In this document: positions 55,805 to 64,000 of the stretch, piece after piece
Layout of the letters: every line of letters begins with the position of its first letter
How positions within the stretch are numbered: position 1 is the stretch's first letter
Source of the DNA: Phycisphaerales bacterium
GTDB lineage: Bacteria > Planctomycetota > Phycisphaerae > Phycisphaerales > UBA1924
Assembly (NCBI GenBank): GCA_020845755.1
Contig: JADLFE010000033.1
Coordinates: 248,001 to 312,000 of the forward strand
Direction of reading: 5' to 3'
Length of the DNA: 64,000 nt
Notes under the pieces: generated by a model
Database searches by the model: none
What the model saw: the letters and a program-made list of their open reading frames with translations, nothing else
Told to the model about the DNA's origin: nothing
Made by a program: the position numbers and the translations under genes

Positions 55805-56806
55805 CTACCGCCCCCCCCACTCGCGCAGCCACATACGCCTGATCTGCCCCGTCACCCCGCCCACCTCGCCGCTCCCGATCGCCTGGCTCTCCACCCGCGT
55901 CACCGGCAAAACGCCCCAACTCGAATTGGTGAGGAACACCTCGTCGGCGCTGAGAATCTCATGGATCGTGATCATGCGCCGGCGCACCTCAAGACCGACC
56001 TCGCCCGCCAAGCGCGTCACAACCTTTCGCGTCACGCCGGGGAGCACGGGGCTCGGGATCGGCACGCCGTTGCCGCCCGTGCGCGTCGCCTCCTGCTCTT
56101 CCTCGCCGCGAGCGATCGGCGTGTGGATCACGCCGTCCTTCACGATCATCGCGTTGCTCACACACCCGCCCGCCAGATGATTGGTGATCGTGAACACCAA
56201 CGCCTCGCCCGCGCGCTTCGCGGCCGCCGCCTGCAACTCGCGCAAACGCGCCCAGTACGACAGCGTCTTGTGCCCCTCCAGCGGGTTGAACGGGTTGACC
56301 CGCATCTCCGCCAGCGTCACAAGCACGCCGCGCTCGAACATCGCCTCGGGATACTCCGTCGCGCGTTGGGCGTGGATCAGCAGCGTCGGGTTGTGCGCGC
56401 CCCCCCCGCCGCTCTCGCCGCCGTCGCCCGTGCTCCGCGCCCGCCCAAGCATGTTGAGATCGCCGCCCGTGATCGTCAGCCGCACTCGCAGGCGCGTCTC
56501 GCCCCCGCCTCCACCACCGCCGTTCCCGTTGCCCGCGTTCATCTCGCGTGCGGCCCGCTCGGCGGTCTCCACCACGGCATCGCCCAGTGGATCGCGACGC
56601 AGCGTCTCCGACAACCCAAGCGCCCGCGCCGATTCGACCAGGCGATCGAGGTGATCGCCCAGGAACGGCACACGCGCCTCCCCGCCGCTCACGCTCGCCA
56701 GTATCGTCTCGAACAGCCCGACACCGTGCTGAAACCCGGCGTCAAACGCCGACACCATCGCGCCGTCCGCGGCACAGAACCGACCATTCAAGAACACCGT
56801 GGGCAT
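55805..56806 (-). CDS. Class IV aminotransferase (branched-chain/4-amino-4-deoxychorismate lyase-like)
   Basis: A 333-aa PLP enzyme. 'MPTVFLNGRFCAADGAMVSA' and 'FDAGFQHGVGLFET' form the N-terminal domain; Lys180 in 'NPLEGHKTLSYWARLRE' is the Schiff-base lysine; 'ADEVFLTNSSWGVLPVTRVE' is the C-terminal substrate loop. Members transaminate branched-chain or D-amino acids, or cleave aminodeoxychorismate; the substrate is unclear. Two poly-Gly insertions (about residues 92-102 and 128-137) are unusual. No ribosome site; TATTCT ends six bases before ATG 56806. Its first 42 codons are duplicated at 60331-60456. Confidence 0.88.
   Translation of the reverse strand: MPTVFLNGRFCAADGAMVSAFDAGFQHGVGLFETILASVSGGEARVPFLGDHLDRLVESARALGLSETLRRDPLGDAVVETAERAAREMNAGNGNGGGGGGGETRLRVRLTITGGDLNMLGRARSTGDGGESGGGGAHNPTLLIHAQRATEYPEAMFERGVLVTLAEMRVNPFNPLEGHKTLSYWARLRELQAAAAKRAGEALVFTITNHLAGGCVSNAMIVKDGVIHTPIARGEEEQEATRTGGNGVPIPSPVLPGVTRKVVTRLAGEVGLEVRRRMITIHEILSADEVFLTNSSWGVLPVTRVESQAIGSGEVGGVTGQIRRMWLREWGGR
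56681..56806 (-). repeat. 126-bp direct repeat, intact copy (5' end of the aminotransferase gene)
   Basis: Codons 1-42 of the aminotransferase. The same sequence recurs at 60331-60456 in the same orientation with 118 of 126 bases identical. Between the two copies lie the fucosidase and permease genes. Confidence 0.9.
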
Positions 56807-56812
56807 GACCAA

Positions 56813-56818
56813 AGAATA
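56813..56818 (-). promoter_or_regulatory. -10 element (TATTCT) for the leaderless aminotransferase gene
   Basis: Minus-strand TATTCT is followed by TTGGTC and the ATG at 56806. Confidence 0.45.
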
Positions 56819-56877
56819 GGAGAAGTCGAGAAGCGTCGGATTGTCAGCGCGACGGATGTCCGTCGCCCAGCACCCGC

Positions 56878-58746
56878 TCACGGATTCGGGCGGACCGTCA
56901 CACGCCGCAGGTTCATCAGCGCGTTCTCCATCTTCAGCGCCTTGACGTGCATCTCATACTTGCCGGCCTTCAGGCCCACGCTCCCGGCGATCTGCCGTGC
57001 AAAGTCGTTCCAACCCTGCGTCTGCTTCACGCTCGACTCGGTCGCGGCCTCGACCTTGCCGGCGCGGACGAACTCGATGCGATACACCCCGCCGTTGCCC
57101 GGCGCGCACGCGCTCTCAACCTCGATCGCGTATGTCCCGTCCTTGGTAACGTCGATGTTCCACTTCACCGAGTCCTTCGCGTCCATCCACCAGCCGATGG
57201 CGTTCTTGGGCTCGCCCTCGAAGCGGGCCGTCTTGCCGACGACTTCCGCATCGACCGCCATCGCCGAGAGCACGCCGTCGCCGCCCATCTTTACCGGCTT
57301 CTCAAAGACCTGCGGCTCGCCCTCGATCACCAGCCTCACCACCGTTGCGTGCGGGTTGCGCGGCGAGTTGCCGACCTTGATCGCGATGTCGTCGCCGTCG
57401 CGGCGAGCCATCGTATCTCCGCCGCCGAGGATCGTGGCCGACAGCGCCTTGTTCGTCAGGCCCGGCACACGGAGCACGCCGTCGCCGGGCCAGTCAAACA
57501 CGCACAGATACAGCGTCGTGTTCTTGCCGTCGCCCTTGGCCGTCGCGCGACCCCACGGGAGTTTCTTGAACGGCCCGGCGTGCGTGCCATAGATCGCCTC
57601 GGCGTTCACGTCGATCCACTTGCCGACTTCCGCCAAACGCTCGACCGACTCCGGTGGGATCAGGCCCTCGCTGGTCGGCCCGACATTGAGCAGGAAGTTC
57701 CCGCCCTTGCTCGAGGTCTCGATGAGCATGCGCACGAGCGTCGTGGCTGACTTCCAGTTGTGGTCGCTCTTCTTGAAGCCCCACGTGTCGTTCATCGTCA
57801 TGCAGGATTCCCAGTCTACGCCGGGCATGCCCGTCGCCGGAATCTCCTGCTCGGGCGTGCCGTAGTCGCCGGCGAAGCCCGCGTCGCTCATCCCCGCCAT
57901 CCCGCCGCGCCCCTTGTCCACGCGGTTGTTCACGATCACGCTCGGCGCGAGTTTCCGGCACAGGTCATACAGCGGCCCGCCCTGCTCGTGGGTCCAGGTG
58001 TTCTCCCACTCGCCGTCGAACCACAGGATCCCCGTCTTGGGGAAGTTCGTCAGCAGCTCCGCCACCTGCCCACGCAGATGCTCCACATACTTCGGGAAAT
58101 CCGCCTTCACATCCGGGCGCGGGTCCCACGCGCGACGCGGCAGATAGTCCGGGTGGTGCCAGTCCATGATCGAGTGATAGAAGCACATCGTGAGCCCCTG
58201 CTTCTGGCACTCGTCGTACAACTCGCGAAGGATGTCACGCTTGAACGGCGTGGCATCCATCACGTCATAGTCGGTGAGCTTGGAATCCCACAGGCAGAAG
58301 CCGTCGTGGTGCTTGCTCGTGATGACGATGTACTTCATCCCCGCGCGCTTGGCGGTCGACACCCACTCCGTGGCGTTGAACTTCACGGGGTTGAACTGCT
58401 TGGCGAGCGGCTCGTAGTCCGCGACCGGGATCTGCGCCGAGTTCATGATCCACTCGCCGATGCCGCCGACCTCTTTCCCCTTCCACTCGCCCGCGGGCAT
58501 CGCGTAGAGCCCCCAGTGGATGAACATGCCGAATCGTGCCTCGCGGAACCACTTCATGCGCGCATCGCGCTGGGCGGGAGTCTCGGAGGAGGTCGCGTGG
58601 GCACCGGGCTGGGGTGCGGCTTGTGCGGTCTGGAGTTGGAACTCACGCGCCGCCGCGAGCGTCCCCCACGACATCAGCCCCGCCGCGCACACCAGCCCCG
58701 CCGCCACCCGCACCGACCGACCCCGCATCGCACCCAGCATGTTCAT
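56878..58746 (-). CDS. Secreted alpha-L-fucosidase (GH29)
   Basis: A 622-aa exported enzyme (signal peptide 1-33). GH29 barrel motifs: 'WFREARFGMFIHWGLYAMPA' (66-85), 'GMKYIVITSKHHDGFCLWDS' and the nucleophile Asp244 in 'GILWFDGEWEN'. A ~200-residue C-terminal beta domain ('GWWMDAKDSVKWNIDVTKDG') resembles carbohydrate-binding modules. It releases fucose from sulfated or host-type glycans by retaining hydrolysis. GGGAGTCGAATC precedes ATG 58746. It is divergent from the MFS permease across a 180-base region with a 9-bp inverted repeat, suggesting shared control. Confidence 0.93.
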   Translation of the reverse strand: MNMLGAMRGRSVRVAAGLVCAAGLMSWGTLAAAREFQLQTAQAAPQPGAHATSSETPAQRDARMKWFREARFGMFIHWGLYAMPAGEWKGKEVGGIGEWIMNSAQIPVADYEPLAKQFNPVKFNATEWVSTAKRAGMKYIVITSKHHDGFCLWDSKLTDYDVMDATPFKRDILRELYDECQKQGLTMCFYHSIMDWHHPDYLPRRAWDPRPDVKADFPKYVEHLRGQVAELLTNFPKTGILWFDGEWENTWTHEQGGPLYDLCRKLAPSVIVNNRVDKGRGGMAGMSDAGFAGDYGTPEQEIPATGMPGVDWESCMTMNDTWGFKKSDHNWKSATTLVRMLIETSSKGGNFLLNVGPTSEGLIPPESVERLAEVGKWIDVNAEAIYGTHAGPFKKLPWGRATAKGDGKNTTLYLCVFDWPGDGVLRVPGLTNKALSATILGGGDTMARRDGDDIAIKVGNSPRNPHATVVRLVIEGEPQVFEKPVKMGGDGVLSAMAVDAEVVGKTARFEGEPKNAIGWWMDAKDSVKWNIDVTKDGTYAIEVESACAPGNGGVYRIEFVRAGKVEAATESSVKQTQGWNDFARQIAGSVGLKAGKYEMHVKALKMENALMNLRRVTVRPNP

Positions 58747-58781
58747 GATTCGACTCCCAGCGCCGGAATCCCGGCGGCGCG

Positions 58782-58814
58782 AGCATACACGAGCGCTCGC
58801 GGGACGTGTATGCT
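58782..58814. promoter_or_regulatory. Inverted repeat between divergent fucosidase and permease genes, candidate operator
   Basis: Perfect 9-bp arms agcatacac (58782-58790) and gtgtatgct (58806-58814), 15-base spacer containing gagcgctc. TATGCT occurs on both strands and could also be paired -10 boxes. An identical half-site lies before the DUF4838 gene at 45015-45023. Confidence 0.45.
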
Positions 58815-58927
58815 GGTGCGACGGTTTCCATCTGTGCGCCGCGGCACGATCCCACCGCCGCCCGCACGCCCCTTCACGCGCCGCCGCGCCCTTTGCCGCT
58901 CGGCCCATCGCGCACGCGAGAAAAACC

Positions 58928-60301
58928 ATGACGACCTCCGACATGACCGAAGCCAAGTCTCCCTTCCTTCGCCTGGCCACGATGATGTTCCTGCAGTTCT
59001 TTGTGTGGGGCGCCTGGTATGTCACGATGGGCCCCTACATGGGCGCGGTCGGGCTCGGCGATTCGATCGGACACGCCTACACCGTCGGCCCGATCGCCGC
59101 CATCCTCTCCTCGCTCTTCCTGGGCATGATCGCCGACCGCTTCTTTGCGTCGCAGAAGGTGCTCGGTCTGCTCCACATCCTGGGCGGCCTGGCGCTCGCC
59201 GCCGCCCCGGCGCTGGCGAAGATGTCGGTCGACGCCGCCGCGGCCAACCCGCTGGCCGAGGGCGCGGAGAAGCCCTTCCTCAACATGCACCACCTGCCCT
59301 ACCTGGCGGCGTTGCTGGTTCACATGCTGTGCTACATGCCCACGCTGGGCCTGACCAACTCGATCGCCTTCGCGCACATCAAGCACCCCGAGAAGGAATT
59401 CCCCGTCATCCGCGTGCTGGGCACGATCGGCTGGATCGTCGCCGGTTTCGCCGTGGGCTACGCCGTGCAGTATCTGGTTCCCGCGACCGTCGCGGCGGAT
59501 CAGTCCGAGGGCGCGATCGCGGCCGCCACCAAGGCCACCGAGACCGCGCGTGCTTCCTCGCCGCTCTTCTTCTACATCGCGGGCGGGTCGGCCGTCCTGC
59601 TCGGTATTTTCTCGTTCGCGCTCCCGCACACGCCGCCGCCCGCCGCGGGCAAGGCCGTGCGAATCTCTGAGTTGCTCGGCGCCGACGCGCTCTCGCTGCT
59701 CAAGAGCCCGAGCTTCGCGGTGTTCGCGTTGTGCTCGCTCCTCATCTGCGCCCCGCTGGCCGGGTACTACAGCTTCGCCGCCACCTTCGCCGGCGCCTCG
59801 GGCATCAAGAACGTCCCCGTCACGATGACGTTCGGCCAGATGTCCGAGATCGTCTTCATGCTCCTCATGCCCGCCTTCTTCGCACGCCTGGGTGTCAAGT
59901 GGATGCTGCTGGTTGGCATGTTCGCCTGGACGCTCCGCTACGGCCTGTTCGCCGCCGCCGCCCCCACGAGCACCCAGTGGATGATCCTCGCCGGCATCAT
60001 CCTGCACGGCATCTGCTACGACTTCTTCTTCGTCACCGGCTTCATCTACGTCGACAAGAAGGCGCCCAAGGAAATCCGTGCCCAGGCCCAGACCTTCCTC
60101 GTTCTTATTACCCAGGGTCTGGGCCTCGGCCTAGGCGCGCAGGCCTTCGGACGCCTCGTCGGAGGCTTCACCGACAAAGCCTCCGGGGCCGTCGATTGGA
60201 AGATGGTCTGGACCTATCCCGCGATCGCCGCCGCGGCCATCATGGTCATCTTCTTCCTGGGCTTCTGGGAGAAGACCAACAAGGACTCGGCGAAGGCGTA
60301 A
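58928..60301 (+). CDS. MFS transporter, nucleoside:H+ symporter-like (NupG family)
   Basis: A 457-aa permease with about 12 transmembrane helices. The N-terminus 'MMFLQFFVWGAWYVTMGPYM' and the '.GMIADRFFASQKVLG' segment after TM2 place it in the NupG/Nuc_H_symport family; 'HGICYDFFFVTGFIYVDKKA' and 'EIRAQAQTFLVLITQGLGLG' are further hallmarks. Nucleoside uptake is known for E. coli members, but many planctomycete relatives lie beside glycosidase genes, and here it is divergent from a fucosidase, so a monosaccharide substrate is equally likely. No strong ribosome site (GAGAAAAACC before ATG 58928). Its last bases abut a gene fragment. Confidence 0.85.
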   Translation: MTTSDMTEAKSPFLRLATMMFLQFFVWGAWYVTMGPYMGAVGLGDSIGHAYTVGPIAAILSSLFLGMIADRFFASQKVLGLLHILGGLALAAAPALAKMSVDAAAANPLAEGAEKPFLNMHHLPYLAALLVHMLCYMPTLGLTNSIAFAHIKHPEKEFPVIRVLGTIGWIVAGFAVGYAVQYLVPATVAADQSEGAIAAATKATETARASSPLFFYIAGGSAVLLGIFSFALPHTPPPAAGKAVRISELLGADALSLLKSPSFAVFALCSLLICAPLAGYYSFAATFAGASGIKNVPVTMTFGQMSEIVFMLLMPAFFARLGVKWMLLVGMFAWTLRYGLFAAAAPTSTQWMILAGIILHGICYDFFFVTGFIYVDKKAPKEIRAQAQTFLVLITQGLGLGLGAQAFGRLVGGFTDKASGAVDWKMVWTYPAIAAAAIMVIFFLGFWEKTNKDSAKA

Positions 60302-60330
60302 TCGACCGGCGAATCCGCACCCGCGCGCCA

Positions 60331-60456
60331 CCCGCCGCTCACATTCGCCAGCATCGTCTCGAACAACCCCACGCCGTGCTGAAACCCGGCGTCAAACGCC
60401 GACACCATCGCGCCGTCCGCGGCACAAAACCGACCATTCAAGAAGACCGTGGGCAT
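60331..60456 (-). pseudogene. Truncated duplicate of the class IV aminotransferase 5' end
   Basis: Direct repeat of 56681-56806 with 8 mismatches in 126 bases; it encodes 'MPTVFLNGRFCAADGAMVSA' through 'VSGG' (42 codons, changing only I35 to M and S38 to N) and then departs. The frame continues open into the antisense of the permease 3' end, giving an 80-codon chimera without catalytic Lys. TACCCT lies five bases before its ATG, so it may still be transcribed. Confidence 0.88.
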
Positions 60457-60604
60457 GGGGAAGGGTAGGTGCCAAACAGCCACGCCCGCACGGACCCCGC
60501 ACTCCGAACATCACAAGTCCTCACGCTGACGATGAGCGTGCCTGACGCGAATCGTCGCGCTGAATCACGCTTCGCGCACATCGCGCACACCGCACGCGCC
60601 CTGC

Positions 60605-63600
60605 TCACTCATCCTGGCTCTTCCCGTCCTCGTTCTTCACGATCCCCGACAACCCCACGACAAACAGCGTGCTCAGTAACCACCCGGCCGCGATGTGGAA
60701 CCAGAGGTAGTAACGCAGCGCCCTCCCCGCGTACGGATTGTCAACGCCCAGCACAGAGCACTCGCGCCCCCACGCCGGCAGCCAGAACCGTTCTTGGTGA
60801 AAATCGATGATCGGCAGCATTGTGTCGGCCGAATACAACCACGCATTTAGAGGCTGATAGTCCGGCGGGAGTGTCCGCGATTCCACATAAGGCCCGCTGG
60901 TCAGCACCTGATCGCTCGCCGGCGCAAACAGCTTGGCCTTGTTCGCCTCATTGAACACCACGCAGCCAAGCACCCACAGCCCGAACATGAACCACATCGG
61001 ACGCAGCGGCGCGTAGCCGCACCCGATCGCCTTGTCGATCACGACGCGCCAGAACCAGCGCAGCCATCCCTGCAGCTTGGTCGGCGGCCAAACCCCGGTC
61101 GGCCGCTCGTGCTCCCGGAGCTCTCGATACTGCTCCTGTCGCACAATGACGCAGTTCTCCGCCTGTCCCATCGCGGCGTACACGCCCGCCAGTTGCCGGT
61201 ACGGCAACGGCGAATAGACGTACGTGCCGCTCGCGTCCTTCATGCCGCGCTCGATCCACGCGATCCGGTCCTGCACGCTCATCGTGCATTCATCCGTGAA
61301 CGAGCCGTACCGGAAGCCGTTGAGGTTGAGGCGGGCGCATTCCGCCCACGCACCCTTGGCGTCATGGATGCGCGCCACGCGCGCGTCGCTGAGATCGAAA
61401 GCACCCTTGACGCGAGTGTTGCCGTTCAGGTGGAGTGTCTGCCCGACCGTTGTGCGGTCGAGATTGATATCTCCGTTGCAGTCGAGGCCTATCAACTGAA
61501 GATCGCCGCCGATCTTCCCGCCGACTATCAACAACGTGCCATGCACGCGGGCGCGTTGCCCTTGCTCGCCGTGGCGCAGGAATACATTGCCCGCGACGTC
61601 CATCCCGTAGGCGGCCAGCGCAATCCCGCCGCCCCCGCCAACCCTCGGTGGGTTCTCAAAGGTGGCCCCTTCGCATTCAAGATTGCGGCCGATCTTCGCG
61701 CTAGGTAGCCGTACCTCGCCCTTGGCCGTCATTCCCCCGCTCAGGAACACACCACCCGACACGTCGATTCCGTCTGCGCTCAGCGCTCTTCCGCTGCTTC
61801 CCTCAACCCCCGGCGGGTTCCAGAATGTGCTCCTGTTACACTCGAGATTGCCGCCGATCTTTGCGCCTACCAGCCGGACCTCGCCATTGGCCGTCATGCC
61901 CTCGCGCAGAACCACTCCGCCGACCACGTCGATTCCGTCTGCGATCAGGGCGTCTCCGCTGCTTCCCTCAACTCCCGGCGGGTTCTCGAATGTGCTTCCC
62001 GCGCAATCGAGACTGCCGCTGATCTTCGCGCCGAGCAACCGGACTTCACCCCTGGCCGCCATGCCCGCGCACAGGAAAACGCTACCCGCCACGTCGATCC
62101 TGTCCGCGCTCAGTGCCTTCCCGGTGCTTTTCTTGGGACCCGGCGGGTTCTCGAACGTACTCCCGCCACAATCGAGATCGCCGCCGATCTTCGCACCGAG
62201 CAATCGAACTTCGCCCTTGGTCGTCAGACCTTCACACAAGCATACATTGCCCGCCACATCCATCCCGAAAGCGTTCAGCGCGATCCCGCTGCTTCCCTCA
62301 ACTCCCGGCGGGTTCTCAATCGTGCTTCCGCTACAACTAAGATCGCCGCCGATCTTCGCGCCGGGCAGGCGCACCTCACCTTTGGTCGTCATACCCTCGC
62401 GCAGCAACACACTGCCCGTCACATTCATCCAGTAGGCGGCCAGCGCGATCCCGCTGCTACCCTCAACTCCCGGAGGATTCTCGAACGTGCTGCCGGTGCA
62501 ACTCAGATCGCCGCCGATCTTCGCGCCGGGCAGGCGCACCCCGCCCTTGGCCGTCATACCGTTGTGCAGGAGCACACCGCCCGCTACGTCGATTCCGTCT
62601 GCGACCAGGGCGTCTCCGCTGCTTTCCTCAACTCCCGGCCGGTTCTCGAATGTGCTTCCCGAACAATCGAGGCTGCCGCCGATCTTCGCGCCCGGCAGTC
62701 GAACCTCGCCCCTGGCCGTCATGCCCTCGCGTAGGAGCACACCGCCCGCCACATCCATCCCGTCCGCGTTCAGCGCCTTTCCGCTGCTTCCCTCAACCCC
62801 CGGCGGGTTCTCGAATGTGCTTCCCGAGCAATCGAGGCTGCCGCCGATCATCGCGCCCGGCAGTCGAACCTCGCCCCTGGCTGTCATACGGTCGCTAAGG
62901 AACACTTCACCCTTCACCTCGATCCTGTCCGCGCTCAGCGCCTTCCCGTTGCTTTCCTTGAATCCCGGCGGGTTCTCGAACGTGCTCCCGACACAGTCGA
63001 GATCGCCGCCGATCTTCGCACCGAGCAAACGAACTTCGCCTTTGTTCGTACTCTCGCGCACGAATACATTGCCCGTCACATCCATCCCGTCCGCGTGCAG
63101 CGCCCTGCCGCTGCTTCCCTCAACCCCCGGCGGATTCTCGAAGGTGCTGCCGATACAGGCGAGATGGCCACCGATCTTCGCGCCAAACAGTCGAACCTCG
63201 CCGCGGACAACCATGCCGGCGTCGAGGTGAATGCTGCCGTCCGTGCGAAGCTGTTGCCCAAAGAACGCCCCAGTGTGGGAGCCCGTGAGACAAAGGCCGG
63301 GCAACCACGCGTGCGCTAGCGCCAATCCATCTTCGATCGCGCACTGCTTCCAGCCAATCCGGCGGTGCAATCGCGCGCCGAATAGATCGACTGCGCCGTC
63401 AATGCGAGCATTCTCAAATATGACCCCATGCTCATGCACCAGCCCCGCCGCCTCTTCATCCACCAGCAACCACCGCAGCACCTCGGCCCTGATCTTCCGA
63501 TGCTCGCCCCACTTCTCCCAGCAGCCCCACGCCGACTCGCGCGTCAGCTTCTCGTCCCCCTCCTGATCCGCCACATCCGCGACGGCTCCCTCCGCCGCGG

Positions 63601-63685
63601 CACGCAGCATCTTCGCCTCGCCCGGCAAGAGATTGCCGAACTTCTCCATCGCCAGCTGGATCAGTTCCTTAGCAGGGTCCGCCAT
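60605..63685 (-). CDS. Large membrane-anchored protein with ten 55-residue tandem repeats
   Basis: A 1026-aa protein. The N-terminal ~155 residues are soluble; residues ~158-707 are ten consecutive 55-aa repeats of the form 'GEVRL.GAKIGG.L.C.GSTFENPPG' then 'GSSG.AL.ADGMDVAGGV', a parallel beta-solenoid like pentapeptide or bactofilin-type repeats. Residues ~710-860 continue the solenoid in shorter units, followed by 'YSPLPYRQLAGVYAAMGQAE'. Two or three membrane helices follow near the C-terminus ('PMWFMFGLWVLGCVVFNE', 'FHIAAGWLLSTLFVVGLSGI'). Similar proteins in actinobacteria have been labelled membrane-associated oxidoreductase, without proof. TGTTACACT ends six bases before ATG 63685. Confidence 0.78.
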   Translation of the reverse strand: MADPAKELIQLAMEKFGNLLPGEAKMLRAAAEGAVADVADQEGDEKLTRESAWGCWEKWGEHRKIRAEVLRWLLVDEEAAGLVHEHGVIFENARIDGAVDLFGARLHRRIGWKQCAIEDGLALAHAWLPGLCLTGSHTGAFFGQQLRTDGSIHLDAGMVVRGEVRLFGAKIGGHLACIGSTFENPPGVEGSSGRALHADGMDVTGNVFVRESTNKGEVRLLGAKIGGDLDCVGSTFENPPGFKESNGKALSADRIEVKGEVFLSDRMTARGEVRLPGAMIGGSLDCSGSTFENPPGVEGSSGKALNADGMDVAGGVLLREGMTARGEVRLPGAKIGGSLDCSGSTFENRPGVEESSGDALVADGIDVAGGVLLHNGMTAKGGVRLPGAKIGGDLSCTGSTFENPPGVEGSSGIALAAYWMNVTGSVLLREGMTTKGEVRLPGAKIGGDLSCSGSTIENPPGVEGSSGIALNAFGMDVAGNVCLCEGLTTKGEVRLLGAKIGGDLDCGGSTFENPPGPKKSTGKALSADRIDVAGSVFLCAGMAARGEVRLLGAKISGSLDCAGSTFENPPGVEGSSGDALIADGIDVVGGVVLREGMTANGEVRLVGAKIGGNLECNRSTFWNPPGVEGSSGRALSADGIDVSGGVFLSGGMTAKGEVRLPSAKIGRNLECEGATFENPPRVGGGGGIALAAYGMDVAGNVFLRHGEQGQRARVHGTLLIVGGKIGGDLQLIGLDCNGDINLDRTTVGQTLHLNGNTRVKGAFDLSDARVARIHDAKGAWAECARLNLNGFRYGSFTDECTMSVQDRIAWIERGMKDASGTYVYSPLPYRQLAGVYAAMGQAENCVIVRQEQYRELREHERPTGVWPPTKLQGWLRWFWRVVIDKAIGCGYAPLRPMWFMFGLWVLGCVVFNEANKAKLFAPASDQVLTSGPYVESRTLPPDYQPLNAWLYSADTMLPIIDFHQERFWLPAWGRECSVLGVDNPYAGRALRYYLWFHIAAGWLLSTLFVVGLSGIVKNEDGKSQDE
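61564..63214 (-). repeat. Ten tandem 165-bp coding repeats
   Basis: DNA-level counterpart of the 55-aa repeats. Adjacent units are highly alike (for example the third and fourth differ at few positions), pointing to recent expansion by unequal exchange. Confidence 0.85.
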
Positions 63686-63691
63686 GAGCGC

Positions 63692-63700
63692 AGTGTAACA
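63692..63700 (-). promoter_or_regulatory. Extended -10 element (TGT-TACACT) for the leaderless repeat-protein gene
   Basis: Minus-strand TGTTACACT is followed by six bases (GCGCTC) and the ATG at 63685; no ribosome site is present. Confidence 0.45.
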
Positions 63701-63763
63701 CGCACCCCGGATATCACACCACGGGTCGCCGTCCGCCCGACTTCGCTTCCCGATACCCGACGC

Positions 63764-64000
63764 CTACTTCCTGAACGTAAACGCCCCGCCGTCGTACTCC
63801 ACCCGGATCGCATCGCCCGGGCCGAATTCGCCCGCCAGGATGCGCGACGCCAGTGCGTTCTCGATGCGCTGCTGGATCGTCCGCTTCAGCGGGCGCGCGC
63901 CGAACTGCGGATCCCAACCCTCGATCGCCAGTTCGCCCTTGGCCTTGTCGGAGAGATCGATGGTCATCTCGCGATCCGCGAGCCGCTTGCGCAGGCGCGA
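63764..64000 (-). CDS. clpB: ATP-dependent chaperone ClpB, C-terminal end (runs off the window)
   Basis: The last 78 codons of a Hsp100 AAA+ disaggregase; the rest lies beyond base 64000. 'GWDPQFGARPLKRTIQQRIE' is the sensor-2 motif (GAR) of the second AAA+ domain, followed by 'NALASRILAGEFGPGDAIRV' and a short end 'GGAFTFRK'. ClpB works with DnaK to rescue aggregated proteins. Assignment to ClpB over ClpC/ClpA rests on this C-terminal pattern and length. The gene ends 79 bases upstream of the repeat-protein start on the same strand. Confidence 0.85.
   Translation of the reverse strand, partial: SRLRKRLADREMTIDLSDKAKGELAIEGWDPQFGARPLKRTIQQRIENALASRILAGEFGPGDAIRVEYDGGAFTFRK

Overview
This 64-kb window is a GC-rich bacterial chromosome segment. 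It most likely comes from a planctomycete of class Phycisphaerae (order Phycisphaerales or close). The evidence is: four secreted proteins ending in the paired EF-hand-like 'DGFVN..DYD' module with a terminal Gly-Cys; a secreted protein with the LEPRQML entry motif; VPxPG-type C-terminal sorting tags; a prepilin with the H-X9-DG motif; and several membrane proteins with a CxxC...CPxCG zinc ribbon. I saw no phage, transposase, CRISPR array, tRNA or rRNA gene.

Layout. 1-2.3 kb: the start of an S9-type peptidase and a chemoreceptor. 2.5-11.9 kb: SpoVR, small zinc-ribbon/membrane proteins, two tandem secreted paralogs, gatC-gatA coupled to a zinc-ribbon membrane protein, and a GH172/DUF2961 protein. 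11.9-15.9 kb: a MoxR ATPase, then an ECF sigma factor, a one-span membrane protein (putative anti-sigma factor) and a PDZ protein in one transcription direction. 16-22.6 kb: tatC, tadA and a GNAT gene in an overlapping operon, then mutM, dnaA and a metallo-beta-lactamase-fold hydrolase. 22.8-34.1 kb: a DUF4139-like secreted protein, a B12-dependent acyl-CoA mutase large subunit, a 1063-aa FG-GAP/DUF4214 protein, ThrE and NnrS. 34.3-37.4 kb: a Cys-rich protein, a prepilin-like protein and two Met/His-rich paralogs with different C-terminal sorting tags. 37.5-48.2 kb: membrane/hypothetical proteins, a HIT protein, a C25-type peptidase, DUF1080, DUF4838 and an MBL-like protein. 48.4-55.6 kb: large secreted proteins with dockerin-like or VPxPG tags and a second prepilin-like protein. 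55.8-60.5 kb: a class IV aminotransferase, an alpha-L-fucosidase and an MFS permease bracketed by a 126-bp direct repeat. 60.6-64 kb: a protein with ten 55-aa repeats and the end of clpB.

How it fits together. Much of the window encodes cell-surface or secreted functions that fit life on polysaccharides: GH29 fucosidase with a divergent permease, GH172, DUF1080, DUF4838, C25 peptidase and adhesin-like repeat proteins. Housekeeping genes (dnaA, gatCA, tatC, tadA, mutM, clpB) are interspersed.

Two non-coding signals stand out. First, at least nine genes without a Shine-Dalgarno sequence have a TANNNT hexamer ending 6-8 nt before the start codon, which suggests widespread leaderless transcripts. 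Second, a 260-nt stretch at 40.8-41.06 kb folds into several hairpins, a three-way junction and a strong intrinsic terminator without coding for a protein. It is a candidate new structured RNA.
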